From: Brienomyrus brachyistius
Taxonomy: Eukaryota; Chordata; Actinopteri; Osteoglossiformes; Mormyridae
DNA length: 64,000 nucleotides
Reading direction: 5' to 3'
Assembly: GCF_023856365.1 (NCBI RefSeq)
Contig: NC_064541.1
Coordinates: 25,088,214-25,152,213 of the forward strand
In this document: positions 51,760 through 64,000 of the stretch, in pieces
How the letters are laid out: each line of letters opens with the position of its first letter
Numbering within the stretch: the stretch's first letter is position 1
Program-made: the position numbers and the translations under genes
The notes under the pieces: generated by a model
Seen by the model: only the letters and a program-made list of their open reading frames with translations
Told to the model about the DNA's origin: nothing
Database searches by the model: none

Positions 51760-53640
51760 GCTGGTGGGCATAAAATCTGACAGCACTGCCATCCTAGAAT
51801 GCCCCAGAGGCTGCTGGGATTGCGGTCAGGGGGCCCGGCCAGCCTAAGGAAAGGCTATGACAGTGCTACCATACTGAGGTGTATGGTCAGGGGAGAGACT
51901 CCCATTCAGGTGCACTGCCCCCCAATCTGAGATCCTGACTATGGTCGCCCCCTCTGGCCTATCCAGAGGATTTAGGACCTGATATTTCCTAGCTAAGTGC
52001 TTAGAAAAGCTGCTGAAATAAACGGTCTGTGTGAATCTTGTGTGCGTGCGAGCTAAGTAATGAGGGCCTCTCAGTCTTTACTGCTGTTTGGGGTGGTACA
52101 TAGACGATATATCAGCATGGCTTTCCTTATTTAAATTAGTGTCCCTGAACTTCACAAATTTGTGGGGCAACTCCTAAAAAGTCATGTTGTGTGTATGTGG
52201 GGGTGGTGACATTAACCACAGGTAGTAACACGTATTTGCAGCACATCTGATAAGAGCTTGATTGATTCTCTTTCTACGTAACTTGAGTGCTTTGCAAATA
52301 CAAAACATCTTATTGGTGTGTTTGTGTTCGGTGACTCCCGGGACACCGCTTTCAGCACTGAGCGGATGTGCACACAGTCACGTCACTGTAACAGCCTCCA
52401 AATGGAGCCATTTTCTACATGTATCTGTGGTGAAGTGAATAAAAGGCAGGTTATAAGTGCAACTTCCTGTGTTAGCAGGAAATAGGATTTGCTGGTTTCC
52501 TGCCTGGCCTCTGTTGCCCTCACCCCAAAGCTCATCTGACATTTTACCCATGATGCAATGGGTCTCAGTTGCTGGCCTGTTCCAGTGAGGCTCCTGCCTG
52601 ATTTAAGAGCTCTGTGTGGCTGTACGACATGATACACCAAGATGTCCAGCAATGAATTTTAATATATTTTAATATAGCAATGCCTAAACTCTCTGTGTGT
52701 CACTATTGCTAATGAAGAATACCAAAGTATGAAATTGTAGGTATTCTTCTGCCTTGAAAGGAGGAGAATTTTGTATGTTTGACTTGGAAATTTTAATTCA
52801 TATTCAAGGTACAGGTTTCTCTGGGACCAGAACTTTTTTGTTATACACACTTATCCATGATTCCAGCACCCTAACTATCAAAACATCAAAATCAGAGAGG
52901 TCTGTCATGTTTTTATATGTAGATGTTATATACAAAGATAGAACATAGTCTGTGAACCGCACCAAATAGAAACCCTACCTGTACTGGAGAGTGGAACTTG
53001 GTGGATTCACAGGATAGAGAATAAGAGGCAGCTTCAATGTTCTGAGAAGTACAGGGCCAGTTTCCTGAAAGTGCCCACAAGGTGGCTGCTGCAGGATACC
53101 TGTCTCTTTTCTCTCAGCATTATACTGAGCAGCTGCTATCTGTCAGATCAATCAGTTTGCAGTAGTAAATCTGGGGGAGATTTTCAAAGCTAAACTGAAT
53201 CTTTCAGTCACCAGTCCTGTTCTCCCAGTGGTCTAATCAAAGCATTGTCATGACAAAGAGTCCATCGCTCGTCTTCCAGCTGCTTATCCTGGACAAGATT
53301 GTATGAGTGCCTGGTGCTTTTCATAAGCGTTACAGAGCTAAAGAGGGTTCATCTGAAATAACATGGGAGACAGTGAGGACACACAAACTCCATACTCAAG
53401 ACCGGTGCGTTTCAATCCAACACTGCTTGAGGTGCTGCAGGTCCCCACCTGGTACGCCACCTTCTACTCATCCCACAATGCATGAAACCCAGAATGCGTC
53501 TTTAATAATCTTCCTGAGTAGATTTCACACCAGTGGTGTTTGTGAATGTTGTACCAGGTGGGGACATAATACGGTTTTATTGTGTTTTGCACAAAACGAT
53601 GCCATCAGTCAATTGGTGCTTACCCAGGGCCAGCAATCCA
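51760..53640. other. intergenic, no gene seen
   Basis: Mixed sequence without a recognised exon. 53270-53440 (CTTCCAGCTGCTTATCCTGG, ACACACAAACTCCATACTCA) looks like a reversed, decayed SINE. Confidence 0.5.
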
Positions 53641-53900
53641 GGTAGGAATGCCCAGACCTCCCTCTCCCCAGCTTCTCTGGGGGGGGGGGGGAGTACCAAG
53701 ATGTTAATATGCTAGTCTACAGATATAATCTCTCCAGCATGTCCTGGGGTTTCTTCCCAGTCAGACATGTCCAAATCACCCAGGGAGGTATCCTGGAGGC
53801 ATCCTACATAGAAGCCCTCAGATGGTTCCGATCGATGCAGAACAAGCCAACTTCACACAGGACTGCTGGGGTTCAAACCACTGCTGCTGGTGGTGTGAGA
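53641..53900. mobile_element. fish LINE-like repeat fragment
   Basis: ATCTCTCCAGCATGTCCTGG, TTCTTCCCAGTCAGACATGT and GAGGTATCCTGGAGGCATCC are decayed forms of blocks widespread in teleost LINE-derived repeats. A run of eleven G is at 53681-53691. Confidence 0.4.
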
Positions 53901-54039
53901 CAACAATGACACCTACTAAAACCACTATGCCACCTCCAATAAAGCTACCAAACATAAAACTCAAACTTCATCTTAAATACTTTATCTTAAATATTCTTTC
54001 TGGTATAATCATCCAAGGCAAATCAGTCCCAAGTAAGTG

Positions 54040-54262
54040 GCCAGACTAAGTGTGATTGACATAGATCCTTATGATCGGGCCTCACCCCGGTCTGAAAGGG
54101 GAGCTGGAAGGTGGCTGCCTGGTGGCCTAGCCGGGCGTAGCCTGAAGGAATAACATGGGTCCACCCTCCTGTGGGGGGAGCCATGGAGGTTGGGTGCAGT
54201 GTGAACCGGGTGGCAATCGAAGGCAAGGGCCTTGATGGACTCATCGTCGGCTACCTAATCTG
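54040..54262 (+). mobile_element. 5' fragment of a fish non-LTR retrotransposon
   Basis: GGTCCACCCTCCTGTGGGGG, GAGGTTGGGTGCAGTGTGAA, GGCAATCGAAGGCAAGGGCC, then CTAATCTGGTTCTGGGAA are blocks that precede the endonuclease ORF in common teleost LINEs. It stops before the coding part. Clade not fixed. Confidence 0.5.
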
Positions 54263-54639
54263 GTTCTGGGAAACAAAATGATGCAAGTTTCAAAATCTTG
54301 CTAATTAAAAGATGACTGTGTGAACATTATTAAATAAGTATCGAATACAAAATTTGTTCTTTTTTGGTTTGTGTAATTTTTGCCTGGTGTGTGTATTTTA
54401 TTGAAAATGAAATGCTGGGTAAAGCTAGTCGTAAACCACATTAACAGCTGAAATTCATGTCAATTTTAGTTTTATTTTTTGTTTTCCTTGGATGTTCATT
54501 CATAGAAGCTGAATAAGTGATACTATAAGCTTACCGCAAATGTGAACTGAGAAATATTCACCAATAAGCATGATGATAGTGGATTTAGTGATAAAGTCGA
54601 AACCCAAAGGCTGAAGCTTAGCCGAAGTTACTGCCGTAA

Positions 54640-55440
54640 AGGCCGTGAGCCGCTGGTGTGCCTGCGGTCAGTTTTACATTAAAAGAACCTCATGAAAAGA
54701 GAAAGGCCCTGAGACGGACGTTTGCGAGGCGCCTCACACTCACAGGACCTCGACTAATAACAATCTGCACCGAATTCAGCTTCAACACCTGCTTTTGTGA
54801 AATACTTCTTGTCCCGGGGTGGGGCAGGACACGGAGAAGATTAGAAATGTCAGTTGTCTGTAAGCAGCCCAGCGCTCCCGCATACCGTGACAGTGTCGCT
54901 CCACCAAGGCTGCCCTTTGTCAGAGCTCAGACGTGGCACGCCTCCGCCGGTTTTACCATGGTATCCTTGCCCCGTGCCCCGGCTACCCGCAAACACGTCT
55001 ACCTTCGGCTCCCATTGTAGCTCCGGTCACAGTCCTTGGTTTAATTTCATTTAAATACCCCGCCAGAAAATGATGGCGAGAGAGTCCCCAGCTTTAAAAT
55101 AACGGGGTGCATGTTGATGAAAATTGCAAAGGCAGTGGCCTGTGGCGCCTGCCGCTGTTAGTGGATATTAAGGTTGATTTGGAGCGCGGGGGCTGAAAGC
55201 TGAGCCGCCGCACGCGTGCAATCTGCCGTGAGAGCGCCATCCGCTGAATCAAAATGCAAAACAGCATGTAGAACAGCTCAGGAGCCAAGTGTTCAGCGCG
55301 CCAACGCCGGATCCCGGTCGGCTAGCCGAGCACCGGATTACCATCAGCGCCGCACAGCTACAGAGATCGTGGAAAACAGCAGAGGTTACTGTGGAAGTCA
55401 GGTGACGTGTCTTCGAATGCGGGGACGGTGACTATCGAAC
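54640..55440. promoter_or_regulatory. CpG-rich stretch, possible promoter of an unseen gene or RNA
   Basis: CpG-dense blocks (GAGACGGACGTTTGCGAGGC, GCCGCCGCACGCGTGCAATC, CGCGCCAACGCCGGATCCCG) contrast with AT-rich flanks. There is no repeat structure to explain it. A GTCAG followed by GTGACG at about 55400 could be a donor. ORFs here show no known domain. Confidence 0.4.
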
Positions 55441-56140
55441 GTGAAATATCACAAAGCCGTTCGGCAATTAAAAAATACTGAACGGTTAATGATAACATCG
55501 GGGAAGTGTGATCATCCAGTAAAGGTCAAAAGCTAGCGCGATAAACAAGGAAATGTAAACATGGTACTGCATGGAAGATCTTCTAAAGACGTACCTGTTT
55601 CAAAATGAAACAGCAGCGAATGCCTCCTCCACGAGGACGAAATCAGTCATGAAATGAGCAGGTCCTGGTGCTGCAGGCCAGGGATGGCGTCTGCGATGTG
55701 TCACCTAAGCAGCGGGTCACTCTGCTGCTTCTCAGTCTGCTCTCTAACTTTCTCACAGGGTCTTTTTTCTGTATCTGTTTGAGTTCCACTTGCAGGAAAT
55801 GGTCTTGCGATTCTGATAATATTAAGACTAACTGATTACATAGCTGATACGCAGCAGATCAGATATATTGAATTCTACAAACTTTAAACTGTCACTCCTT
55901 AACCACACGCCTTAGTACATGGATTAAACCACAGTTGTGTTGGGATAGAGGTTTTCTCTGTGATCTGATGGATTAATGAGAACCTTTCAGGAGGGATCTC
56001 AGGCCAGGAAGGAGGAAGCTATTTTAATGATTAAGCTTCTGTTCTACCTTCATTCCGAGAAGCTGAGTGAGCTCCAGCAAGGTAGAAAAGAATCCAGCTA
56101 AATGTTAGAGACTGATGATCGATAACTGAGAGATGCCTGG
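55441..56140. other. non-coding sequence, no gene seen
   Basis: Sequence between the CpG-rich stretch and the 31-bp array. No recognised exon or repeat. Confidence 0.5.
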
Positions 56141-56141
56141 T

Positions 56142-56628
56142 GTACTACACACTGTCTCGAAAGCTAACTAACTTACTACACACTGTCCCGAGAGCTAGCT
56201 GACTTATTACACACTGTTCTAAGAGCTCCCTAGCATACTACACACTGCACCAATAGCTCCCTAGCATACTACACACTATACCAAGAGCTCCTTAGTATAC
56301 TACACACTGTTCTAAGAGCTCCCTAGCACACTACAGACTGCTCTAGGAGCTCCCTAGCATACTACACATTGCACCAATAGCTCCCTAGCATACTACACAC
56401 TATACCAAGAGCTCCTTAGTATACTACACACTGTTCTAAGAGCTCCCTAGCATACTACACACTGCACCAATAGCTCCCTAGCATACTACACACTATACCA
56501 AGAGCTCCTTAGTATACTACACACTGTTCTAAGAGCTCCCTAGCATACTACACACTGTACTAAGAGCTACCTAGCATACTACACACTGTACTAAGACCTC
56601 CCTAATGTGATACATACTTTCCTAAGAG
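56142..56628. repeat. 31-bp minisatellite, about 15-16 copies with higher-order pattern
   Basis: Unit CATACTACACACTGTACCAA plus GAGCTCCCTAG. Three unit types (CTGCACCAATAG, CTATACCAAGAG with CCTTAG, CTGTTCTAAGAG) follow each other in the same order three times, giving a 93-bp higher-order period. The outer copies are more diverged. Confidence 0.92.
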
Positions 56629-58445
56629 CTGTCTAACTACTATATGGTTTTCAACAACTCATTTTCTCTTATATCTTGCACCCATTGCCCATGACCTATG
56701 ACCCATCCTCACTGAAGCTGGCTCACTGTCTATCAGTTCTGCCCAGTCTATGACCGTCCAGCTGATTCCTATTTATTTCTGCCTCCATGAAGAGGCTAAA
56801 TGTCAAGCACGCCTGACTTCTTCTAGTGACACCTCCATTCCAGCAGATAATTACCATAAGGAAATTGATGCTTTGGTGTGCAAAGGGAAATTTAATTTAC
56901 TCTGACATCCCAGAGTACAATGCCCTCCCAAAGAAACTGGGATTTCAAGTCACCAATATTAAATTTGACTATTTAAAGTGATTACCAATGTTGAACGTCT
57001 TAGCGTACTTTAAGTGTTTAATCTCATTACAGCATACATGTTGTTTAAGGTGCGGGGGAAGGGGGTAGTGTCTGAAAGCTGCTTAAAGATGCATGAAATG
57101 GGTCAGCCTGCACCTTTTGTTCCCTGGGTCATAGAGTTTGTTGGGTGTTGATATGAGACAATCTGGCTGATGCTTTTAATAGCATTGCAGTCTTGCTGCT
57201 TACGTACCAATGGGTATCATTCTGTCAAATCTATACTTCATTCTCAAATTGAAAGAAAAGATGTAAGATGTGGATTTCTGTGTAAATATTCTGAGCAACT
57301 TATTTGGTCATTTAGAATCAGGGCAGCCACATCTATCACATTTGTCTCCAGAATCTATGATGCATTTGTCTCTTTGGTAACTATAGGATATACCAAGGAT
57401 TTAACCCAAATTGGAACGTCAGTTATAGATATCTTGTGGATTCACTCACTTTACTTGCCTAATTTTGCCAACCGGTCAATTGCAAGACCGTTGACCGTGA
57501 TGCAATTTCCAGTCCCCCCCCCCCCCCCCCCCCCGATCAGTGTAATATACCGAGGGCCCCCCCCTATTGTGATGTGTTAGCTCTCCAGCATATTTTCTTT
57601 GCAAAAGTAGCTCTCACAGTGAAAAAGGTTAGAAGCGTTGCTTTAAAGTTTAGCTGCATAATTAGCAGTCAGGCTTAATCGCTGCCGTACCTAATTGTTG
57701 GGCACTAGTAGCAAGTAGCAGGACAATAAATGTAAACTTTTCTCTCTTGTTGGGCACCACTGGCAAGTAACCATGACTAGGTTGGGCCCAGCTTTAGCTG
57801 AGAATCTATTAAGGAAGACTGTTGGTCAGTCTGGTAGAAATTCTATATTACATTTGATTTCGAGATGTGTAGATGTAATGTTGTGAAAACGCGCTATACA
57901 ATAAAATTGAACTGAATTTAAATGAATTGAACATTGAAACTGATGCTTTCGTTAAACAAACAATGACCCAAACAGAAGAAGGCCGACTAAAACAAAATCA
58001 GCTGTTTGTGAGAGGGACACTCAGCCTTTAAATAGCAGTTATTTTGTACTTCACCATGCAGAATATTGCTTTGGACAACCATTTTATCATCTCGGCAAGG
58101 CTGGAGTAAATATTTAGTGTTTAATCAAAAGGAAAGAGTTTTAATGGCAGCATTAGCATACGAATCAGTGGCAGAGCAGCTCTCCTTGGCTTGGAGGGAA
58201 CATGGCAGTAAAACTGGTGTTTTGTGTGCTGGGGATGAATCAAAGGTAATTATGAAGCAACAACAAAGCAATTTCAAGTATCTGAACTGAAATCAGCCTT
58301 TTCTGATTAAAAAACCAATAAGAATGTAGCGCTTAAGAAACTACTTCTTAGTTTCAAATCATTATCCTTGAAGCTTAGATTTTCTACAACCGTGTCTGGG
58401 TCCATCTATGTAACATTTATGATGCTATGCAGGGATTTTATTTAT
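56629..58445. other. intergenic, no gene seen
   Basis: Contains a run of about 22 C at 57513-57534. Short ORFs without domains. Confidence 0.55.
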
Positions 58446-58449
58446 CCGC

Positions 58450-58620
58450 AAAGGAGACACATGGTCATGTGGTCACCTCACACCGCCAAGATTGTGGGTT
58501 CACATGCCAACCCTGGAGAAATAGTATGTGTCTGTTCCATCCTGGGTGGCCTACAGTTCTTGGGTTAGGCTGCAGGTCCCCACAACCTTCTGGGTAAGTG
58601 GTTATAGGATGGATGGAAGG
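58450..58620 (+). mobile_element. degraded SINE
   Basis: GGTCATGTGGTCACCTCACA, AAGATTGTGGGTTCACATGC, TCCATCCTGGGTGGCC, then AAGTGGTTATAGGATGGATG follow the order of a tRNA-headed fish SINE, with the middle lost. Confidence 0.5.
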
Positions 58621-59097
58621 ATGGCAGCATTTCAATATATAATTTCATATGGTAATTAGAATTCGTGTTTAAAATGTGCATTTTATGCCCTTGATAATGT
58701 AAAAATATGGGTATCATAAGCCCTTTCAGTAACATTGGCTTTATGTTTGACAATCCAGGATTGTATGATGGCTGGAATTACTGCTATCTAATGCTATCTG
58801 CTACAAAGAGCTTTGCTCTAAGCCGCCACCAGCCCAGTCCCCCACTGTCTGGGTGCTGTGCGACACGACGTAAATTAAGGGTCTCGTCTTTCTTATTCGT
58901 TTTATGTTGTGTATCAGTGACAGTATGAATATGTTTCATTCATTTCAGTGCACAAGCCTGCAGCCATTTCAACAACACATTAAGGCTGTGTTTGACATCC
59001 CAGAATGCCCTGCAGCAGAGCCGTATGTGTGGAAATTCCTCTGCTGGTCACCATGTCGTAAGTGGGCAAGCACCCAGGCCTACACCTGTGTCTAAGC

Positions 59098-59291
59098 CAG
59101 GGGTGTCAAACTGCAGTCCTGGGGGGCCCGAGCCCTGTGTAGCTTAGTGCTTTCCCTGTTCCACCACAAATGATTCAGCTCAAGAGCTGTGTGGTAATTC
59201 GCACAAGGAGTTCAATCAGGTGTGTTAAATAAAGGGAGACCCAAAAATGTGCAGGGTTCTGCCCCCCCAGGACTGGAGTTTGACACCCTTG
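59098..59291. mobile_element. hAT-type MITE with 8-bp target duplication
   Basis: Terminal inverted repeats CAGGGGTGTCAAACTGCAGT (left) and, reversed, CAAGGGTGTCAAACTCCAGT (right) continue into CCTGGGGGG on both sides. The flanks carry an exact 8-bp duplication GTCTAAGC (59090-59097 and 59292-59299), the length typical of hAT transposition. The 194-bp element is non-coding. Confidence 0.9.
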
Positions 59292-59299
59292 GTCTAAGC

Positions 59300-60360
59300 C
59301 CTCAGATGACTAGTGACAGGACAGAGTAACCTGACTCTTATCTTGCTGTCGACTAAAAGTGACATTTATAAGTTGTCAAAATTTTGGGAAAAAATGCAAA
59401 TGGATATTATGGTACAGACACACTTATTTTATTCTTTTATAATACACATCATACTATAGTCCTTAGTAGCACTTTTAGAAATTACAACTTATCATATTGC
59501 AATTTTATTAGCATATAAAACTATATAAAAATATATCATAATTCTGAGCTCCACCTAAGCCCCTTAAAGTTACTGGCTCTGATCCTGACATGGAAAATGA
59601 CATGAAGCAGGGCTGTGTCCTACTGTCCCTCTTGGGGAGAAGGTGTGGCAGGTATTTACTGCTGTGTCACTGGGATACGCTGGTATCTGAAACACAAGGA
59701 AAGCCTGTGAAACCTGCTAAAAATGATTGGAGAGGCCACACTCTGCTGACTCACTCCCGTTCCCCTGAATTCCCCGGGAGCAGGGCCAGTAGAACCCTGC
59801 CCGGGTGAATGAAGACAGGCTCTCTGCACCGTCCACTAGCCGTGAGCGTCTGGGCCCCTGCAGTGCAGAAGGCTGGGCTTGCTGATAAGAGCTAACTCTC
59901 ACCTCTGATGAGTCAGCAGCCCAGACCATCCCCACAGAGGCCCGAAAAGAAGGAACACTGGGAAAAGGCTGTGAGATTTTCACTTCTCTTTTTACCTGCA
60001 GTGACGGGCAGCATTCATTCTAGCGGAAACTTCATTTAGTGAAATAATGATAGAACATGGGAAAGAAATGAAGCTATTCATTTGGAGAAAGATGATGAAG
60101 AACTCATTATTTATTGACTATTTCTATAAATATTAATTCACAAATTATGTATTTGGATGAATTTGTTGGAAAAAAAAATTGTATCAGCACATACATTTCT
60201 GATAGAGCACTATCTGTGCAACAACTTTGCAGCAAGACTCACACAAACACTGAAAGATAAATGCAGAAATGTTACATCCACTCATCTATACTGAGTTTTG
60301 CCATGTAAAAGTGGAGTGAGATGACGGCTTGATCCAAATTAATACCAGAATTGTACAGGC
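59300..60360. other. intergenic, no gene seen
   Basis: AT-rich with a moderately GC-rich patch near 59740-59960. No recognised exon. Confidence 0.55.
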
Positions 60361-60362
60361 AT

Positions 60363-60412
60363 ATGGATGGATGGATGGATGGATGGATGGATGGATGAAT
60401 GGATGGATGGAT
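60363..60412. repeat. (GGAT)n microsatellite
   Basis: About twelve GGAT units with one GAAT interruption. Confidence 0.95.
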
Positions 60413-62388
60413 TTCTTCCCCAATTGGAAAGCACAGTGAGTTATATGGTATGATGGAGAAAAGATCGCAGCCATGCATTTTAATATTACGTGTTGTCATT
60501 TACACAAGATTTTACTCAATGTAACACTGGTTACCTTCTTGTAGAGTTTTGTTTGTCCTAGTTAGATTTGTTTGAATGGCACAGTACTTTGATCAACCTC
60601 TGTTTTTTGGAATGTACTCTATAAACACATTTTTATTTGATTGCATCTGAGTGCATGTTATCCCCACTGACTGTGAGTTTCTCACACTACTGTTTCAAGT
60701 GACCGCACACAATGGCGAGTTCAGAATCAGACTGTTATTTGCTGCTTAACTTTGGAATTTCACTTGCTCTCAAAAAGTAGCTCCACCTGCTTTGGAAACC
60801 ACATGCAGTGTGCTTTTCAATTTCAGTTTTTGAGTTGCTGATGAAGACACCCACCCTTACCACACAAAAACCTGGCTATGAGAAGGGGGAAGGGTGCCAC
60901 TATCCAGGGGTGGGACAATGGCAGCTGATGAGGCTTTTATTGACCTTCAGCCATTTTGTTGATGATGTAAGAGGAGACCAGACAGAGCAGACCACATGTT
61001 CTTTCCTTGAAAGGGTGTAGATTTGAGTATGGATGGTTGGGACATTAACTGACCAATATTGCAGGAAGATGATCTGTGTTTAGGGGGTTGGGGGGCTTGT
61101 GGTTCATTAGATCCCAACCAACGCTGAAATCAAACCTAGGTCCTCGTTCCCTCGCAGACCGGATTCCTGTACGTTTCCTAGCCATTCTCCCATTCATTCC
61201 AAAACATTCATTTTCATTCCTATCCTTTTATTTGTTAAACTCACAGACACCCAAACCCTAATCACATGGATCTCGACATCAGTTCTCTAAAGAGGAAAGT
61301 CTGAGTCTCCGCCGGCAACCGCATTTCCCACCAGGAGTGGGTGACATGGTCTGTCCGCCTGGAAGGACGCAATTGGTTCGGCAAAACCTCCAAAAGACAG
61401 AGAAATTCCAGCTTTTCTAAGCAATCATGTGTTCAGGTGCCGCACCCTTTGTGTGTACAGATCTGTGTTCTTGGTACGTGTGGCTAATTGTCAGTGATTC
61501 TTCTGCTCCAGGTAAAGTCATGAACCGCACTTCACCAGACAAATATAAGTCCTGCAGAGAGAACAGTAGAAGCTCCTTTCAGTGATCATCATGAGTCAGA
61601 TACCATCATCTAAAGAGGTACTACTTACAAAGACTTAGGAGTTTACAGAAACATAAGTCAGTATCATCATTTCTATATGACTATCCCTATTTCAACTGGC
61701 GCCAACAAAACTGCAGTCTCTCCTACTCAATTGTAACTGCAAGCTATGGTTTAGCTCACAGTAGAATGTTTGCTACAAGAAAAGGCAAAAAAACTCTTTT
61801 AATAGGGCAGACTTTGAACACAAAGCACTTTGAATGCACTTATCAGATGCAATCTCAGTATTTAACTCTGAACTGAAAATGTTCCTTTAAATCTGGACTG
61901 GAAATGTTCAGTTACAGCAGCCAGTTTCTTTATCTTTGCCCCAGGACACATATAGTGCATCTTGCTAAATTCACATTCATTAACCCGCAGTTACCATAAT
62001 AACACAGATTTTGCAGGCATTAACATTTCTGAATTGCAATTTTCCATCAACTGGTGTTTACTAAATCCCTGTTAAGCATTTATTAATCTAAAACCTTTAT
62101 TAATCTAAAACACCAACCTGGGACCTGCAATTAGTCATTAACCCAGTTACTTAGCTGCTGTTCTATTTGCTTTAGCAAGTGATATGGATGTTGATTATTG
62201 AATTAACCTAAAGCAGTATGAATTAAAGATGTCTTTGGTCTTGTTTGGGACAGAGAACCCATTCAAAAATCTTAGTAATTTACATTCAACAAATGTGGTA
62301 TAAACCATATTTTTAGCAAAACTGCTATAAATCCCATTGGCTCATTGCCAGTTTGCAACTCTTCTACAATGTATTGTATACATCACAG
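60413..62388. other. intergenic, no gene seen
   Basis: No exon, RNA gene or clear repeat recognised. Confidence 0.55.
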
Positions 62389-62437
62389 AAGAGAAGAGAA
62401 GAGAAGAGAAGAGAAGAGAAGAGAAGAGAAGAGAAGA
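62389..62437. repeat. (GAGAA)n microsatellite
   Basis: About nine to ten AGAGA-type pentamers, purine-only on this strand. Confidence 0.95.
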
Positions 62438-63935
62438 CAGGCTGGTGTAGCTGGGACTGGAGAGGACAGGGTGGTGAAGTGAGGATAGCAGAGGACAGTC
62501 CAGTGCAGCAGTGAGAGCAGTGGACAGCCGAGCACAGTCCTGAACCACCCAGCTAAAACTCCCCTTTTCCAGGCCGAGTTGCAGCTAAAACAGGCCACCA
62601 AGCTCCCTTAAGGCTCTGACCCTTATGAAAAAGTAACACACAAAGAAAAACATTATCTACCATGTGCTTGTTATATTACTAAAAGCACTGCATCTTCACC
62701 CTTATATCTTAATACCTACTATGCACTCTTAACTGTAGAACATCAAATGATCTATTTAACAGCTATGATGTGCATTTACATTGACACCTGTGCATTTAAA
62801 GAATGAAAACTTTACTACCTAACTATTGACCTCATTTCCAAGACTGTGTTCCTACCTGTGTTGTTAGGATGGAGATACTTAACTTTTATGCTGATTCTAG
62901 AATTGGCTACCAGCTGTAATACAGTGAATTACCACGATCAGTACACAATGGGTGATTATCAATATGCGTACTTGGCCATGCTTCTCTTCTCGCTAACGAG
63001 TTTGACGTCACCTTCCACTGCCAAAGTACAGTTCCAATACTGAAGAACAGAAGTTCAGAGGAAGGTAAATATTCCAGGATGTCGTTCTTGCCCCACTCCA
63101 AACATCAAGGATGCATCGGCGAGACCCTCATCAATGAGAACAATCGCATGATTCATTGCACCCCAAGTTCAGTCTTGAAGTAGCAAGAATGGTTTTGCCA
63201 ACAACACAAATACGATTTTTGTGTTCTTGGTATTAACAAACACCCAATAACTATCCTTACAGGAGAACCTGCAGCAGTTCACATGCTGCTAATACCTGAT
63301 TAAATCCTCATGCTTTTTAAGGACAGGCTACACTGACCTCCCCCTTCTGAGGGTACAGGGTGTATCAGTCTTACTGCATCACATAATACATCTATTATCC
63401 TTTAGCTACCCGTCTGAGTATTGTGAATATTGTATATTGAGTTTTGTGGCTAATTATAAAGTAACTATAGGAATATTAACTGGGTATACATTTACTAGCC
63501 GAAAGGCTATTAGATGGTTTTAAAGGACTTAGTTATACAAACATAAATTAGTTCTGCATTGCCTAGTAAGGATATCTAGTTGAAATGGGCATTTCTATAA
63601 ATGTCATAATCACCAATCTGCACTGCAACAAAGCGGAGGTCTGCTGTTGCCAGGTCCTCCTATTCAGATGAGTGTCTGTCAGCTACCACCTTGCTGGAGA
63701 GCTCAGTAACATAACAGACCTTGAAAAGCTCTGTCTGAAGTTCTCCCTTGATGAAACCATGCTAGCTGTTAAGAGTGCAAAAGACTTCAACACAAGCACT
63801 GAACTGTAGGAACCAGCCGGTTTGTCTTAACAGACTGCCCCAGCTAGATTAATATTCACTAGTTATCAATTTAACTAGCCATACTATGCTACTACTTAGT
63901 TACACTGCAATTGTAGTTTTTTGTGCCAGTTAGGA
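62438..63935. other. intergenic, no gene seen
   Basis: Short ORFs only; no domain recognised. Confidence 0.55.
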
Positions 63936-63936
63936 C

Positions 63937-64000
63937 AGGGGTAGGAACCTGATCCATGGAGAGCCGGTGTGGATGCAGGTTTCTGGGATGACCTCTCAGT
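63937..64000. mobile_element. left end of a hAT-like MITE, cut by the window edge
   Basis: CAGGGGTAGGAACCTGATCC, then ATGGAGAGCCGGTGTGGATG, then CAGGTTTCTGGG matches the terminus of a common fish hAT-type repeat. The other end lies outside the window. Confidence 0.55.

Noticed and set aside
54658..55054. ORFs of 66-120 codons in the second CpG-rich stretch
   Set aside because: Overlapping frames, no domain, no splice context. Composition explains them.

Overview
The window looks like a teleost fish chromosome segment. The one protein-coding host gene is a spliced vertebrate gene. The rest is full of fish-type mobile elements: tRNA-headed SINEs, hAT-like MITEs, Tc1/mariner remnants, a BEL/Pao retrotransposon, a young LTR element, and several mini- and microsatellites. 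There are no bacterial-style operons, rRNA genes or CRISPR arrays.

Host gene. vwc2 (brorin), a secreted BMP antagonist with von Willebrand factor C domains, lies on the + strand. Its coding exons are 20433-20960, 30742-30871 and 37943-38094, with consensus splice sites and compatible phases (0, then 1). They give a 269-residue protein. The first coding exon starts at an acceptor at 20336-20337, so an upstream 5'UTR exon is expected. A CpG-rich stretch with a good donor at 6589 is the best candidate for it. A poly(A) signal lies at 38621.

Left flank (1-20 kb). This holds SINE copies, a Tc1 fragment, a LINE reverse-transcriptase scrap and a MITE. The most notable feature is a 2.7-kb LTR element at 12392-15083, on the minus strand, inserted into an older SINE. 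It has 298-bp LTRs with two differences, a 5-bp target duplication, a polypurine tract, and one long ORF (690 codons, proline-rich, built from in-frame tandem repeats) filling almost the whole internal region. No pol domains are visible. Just inside the 5' LTR is a 10-nt segment complementary to the predicted 5' end of the transcript, as in Tf1/sushi-type self-priming retrotransposons. This is the best candidate here for a little-described system.

Introns of vwc2. They contain nested hAT-like remnants, two copies of a widespread GTGGGGAC-type fish repeat, a 137-bp CA microsatellite, a 28-bp minisatellite, and a SINE ending about 80 bp before the last exon.

Right flank (38.7-64 kb). A 41-bp minisatellite lies just past the vwc2 3' end. 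A broken BEL/Pao element (43.4-46.6 kb) has lost most of its reverse transcriptase and received a SINE. Further on are a 60-bp satellite (about 17 copies), a 37-bp repeat, LINE scraps, a CpG-rich stretch (54.7-55.4 kb) that may be another promoter, a 31-bp array with higher-order structure, and a hAT MITE with an exact 8-bp target duplication. I see no other host coding exon that I can support.
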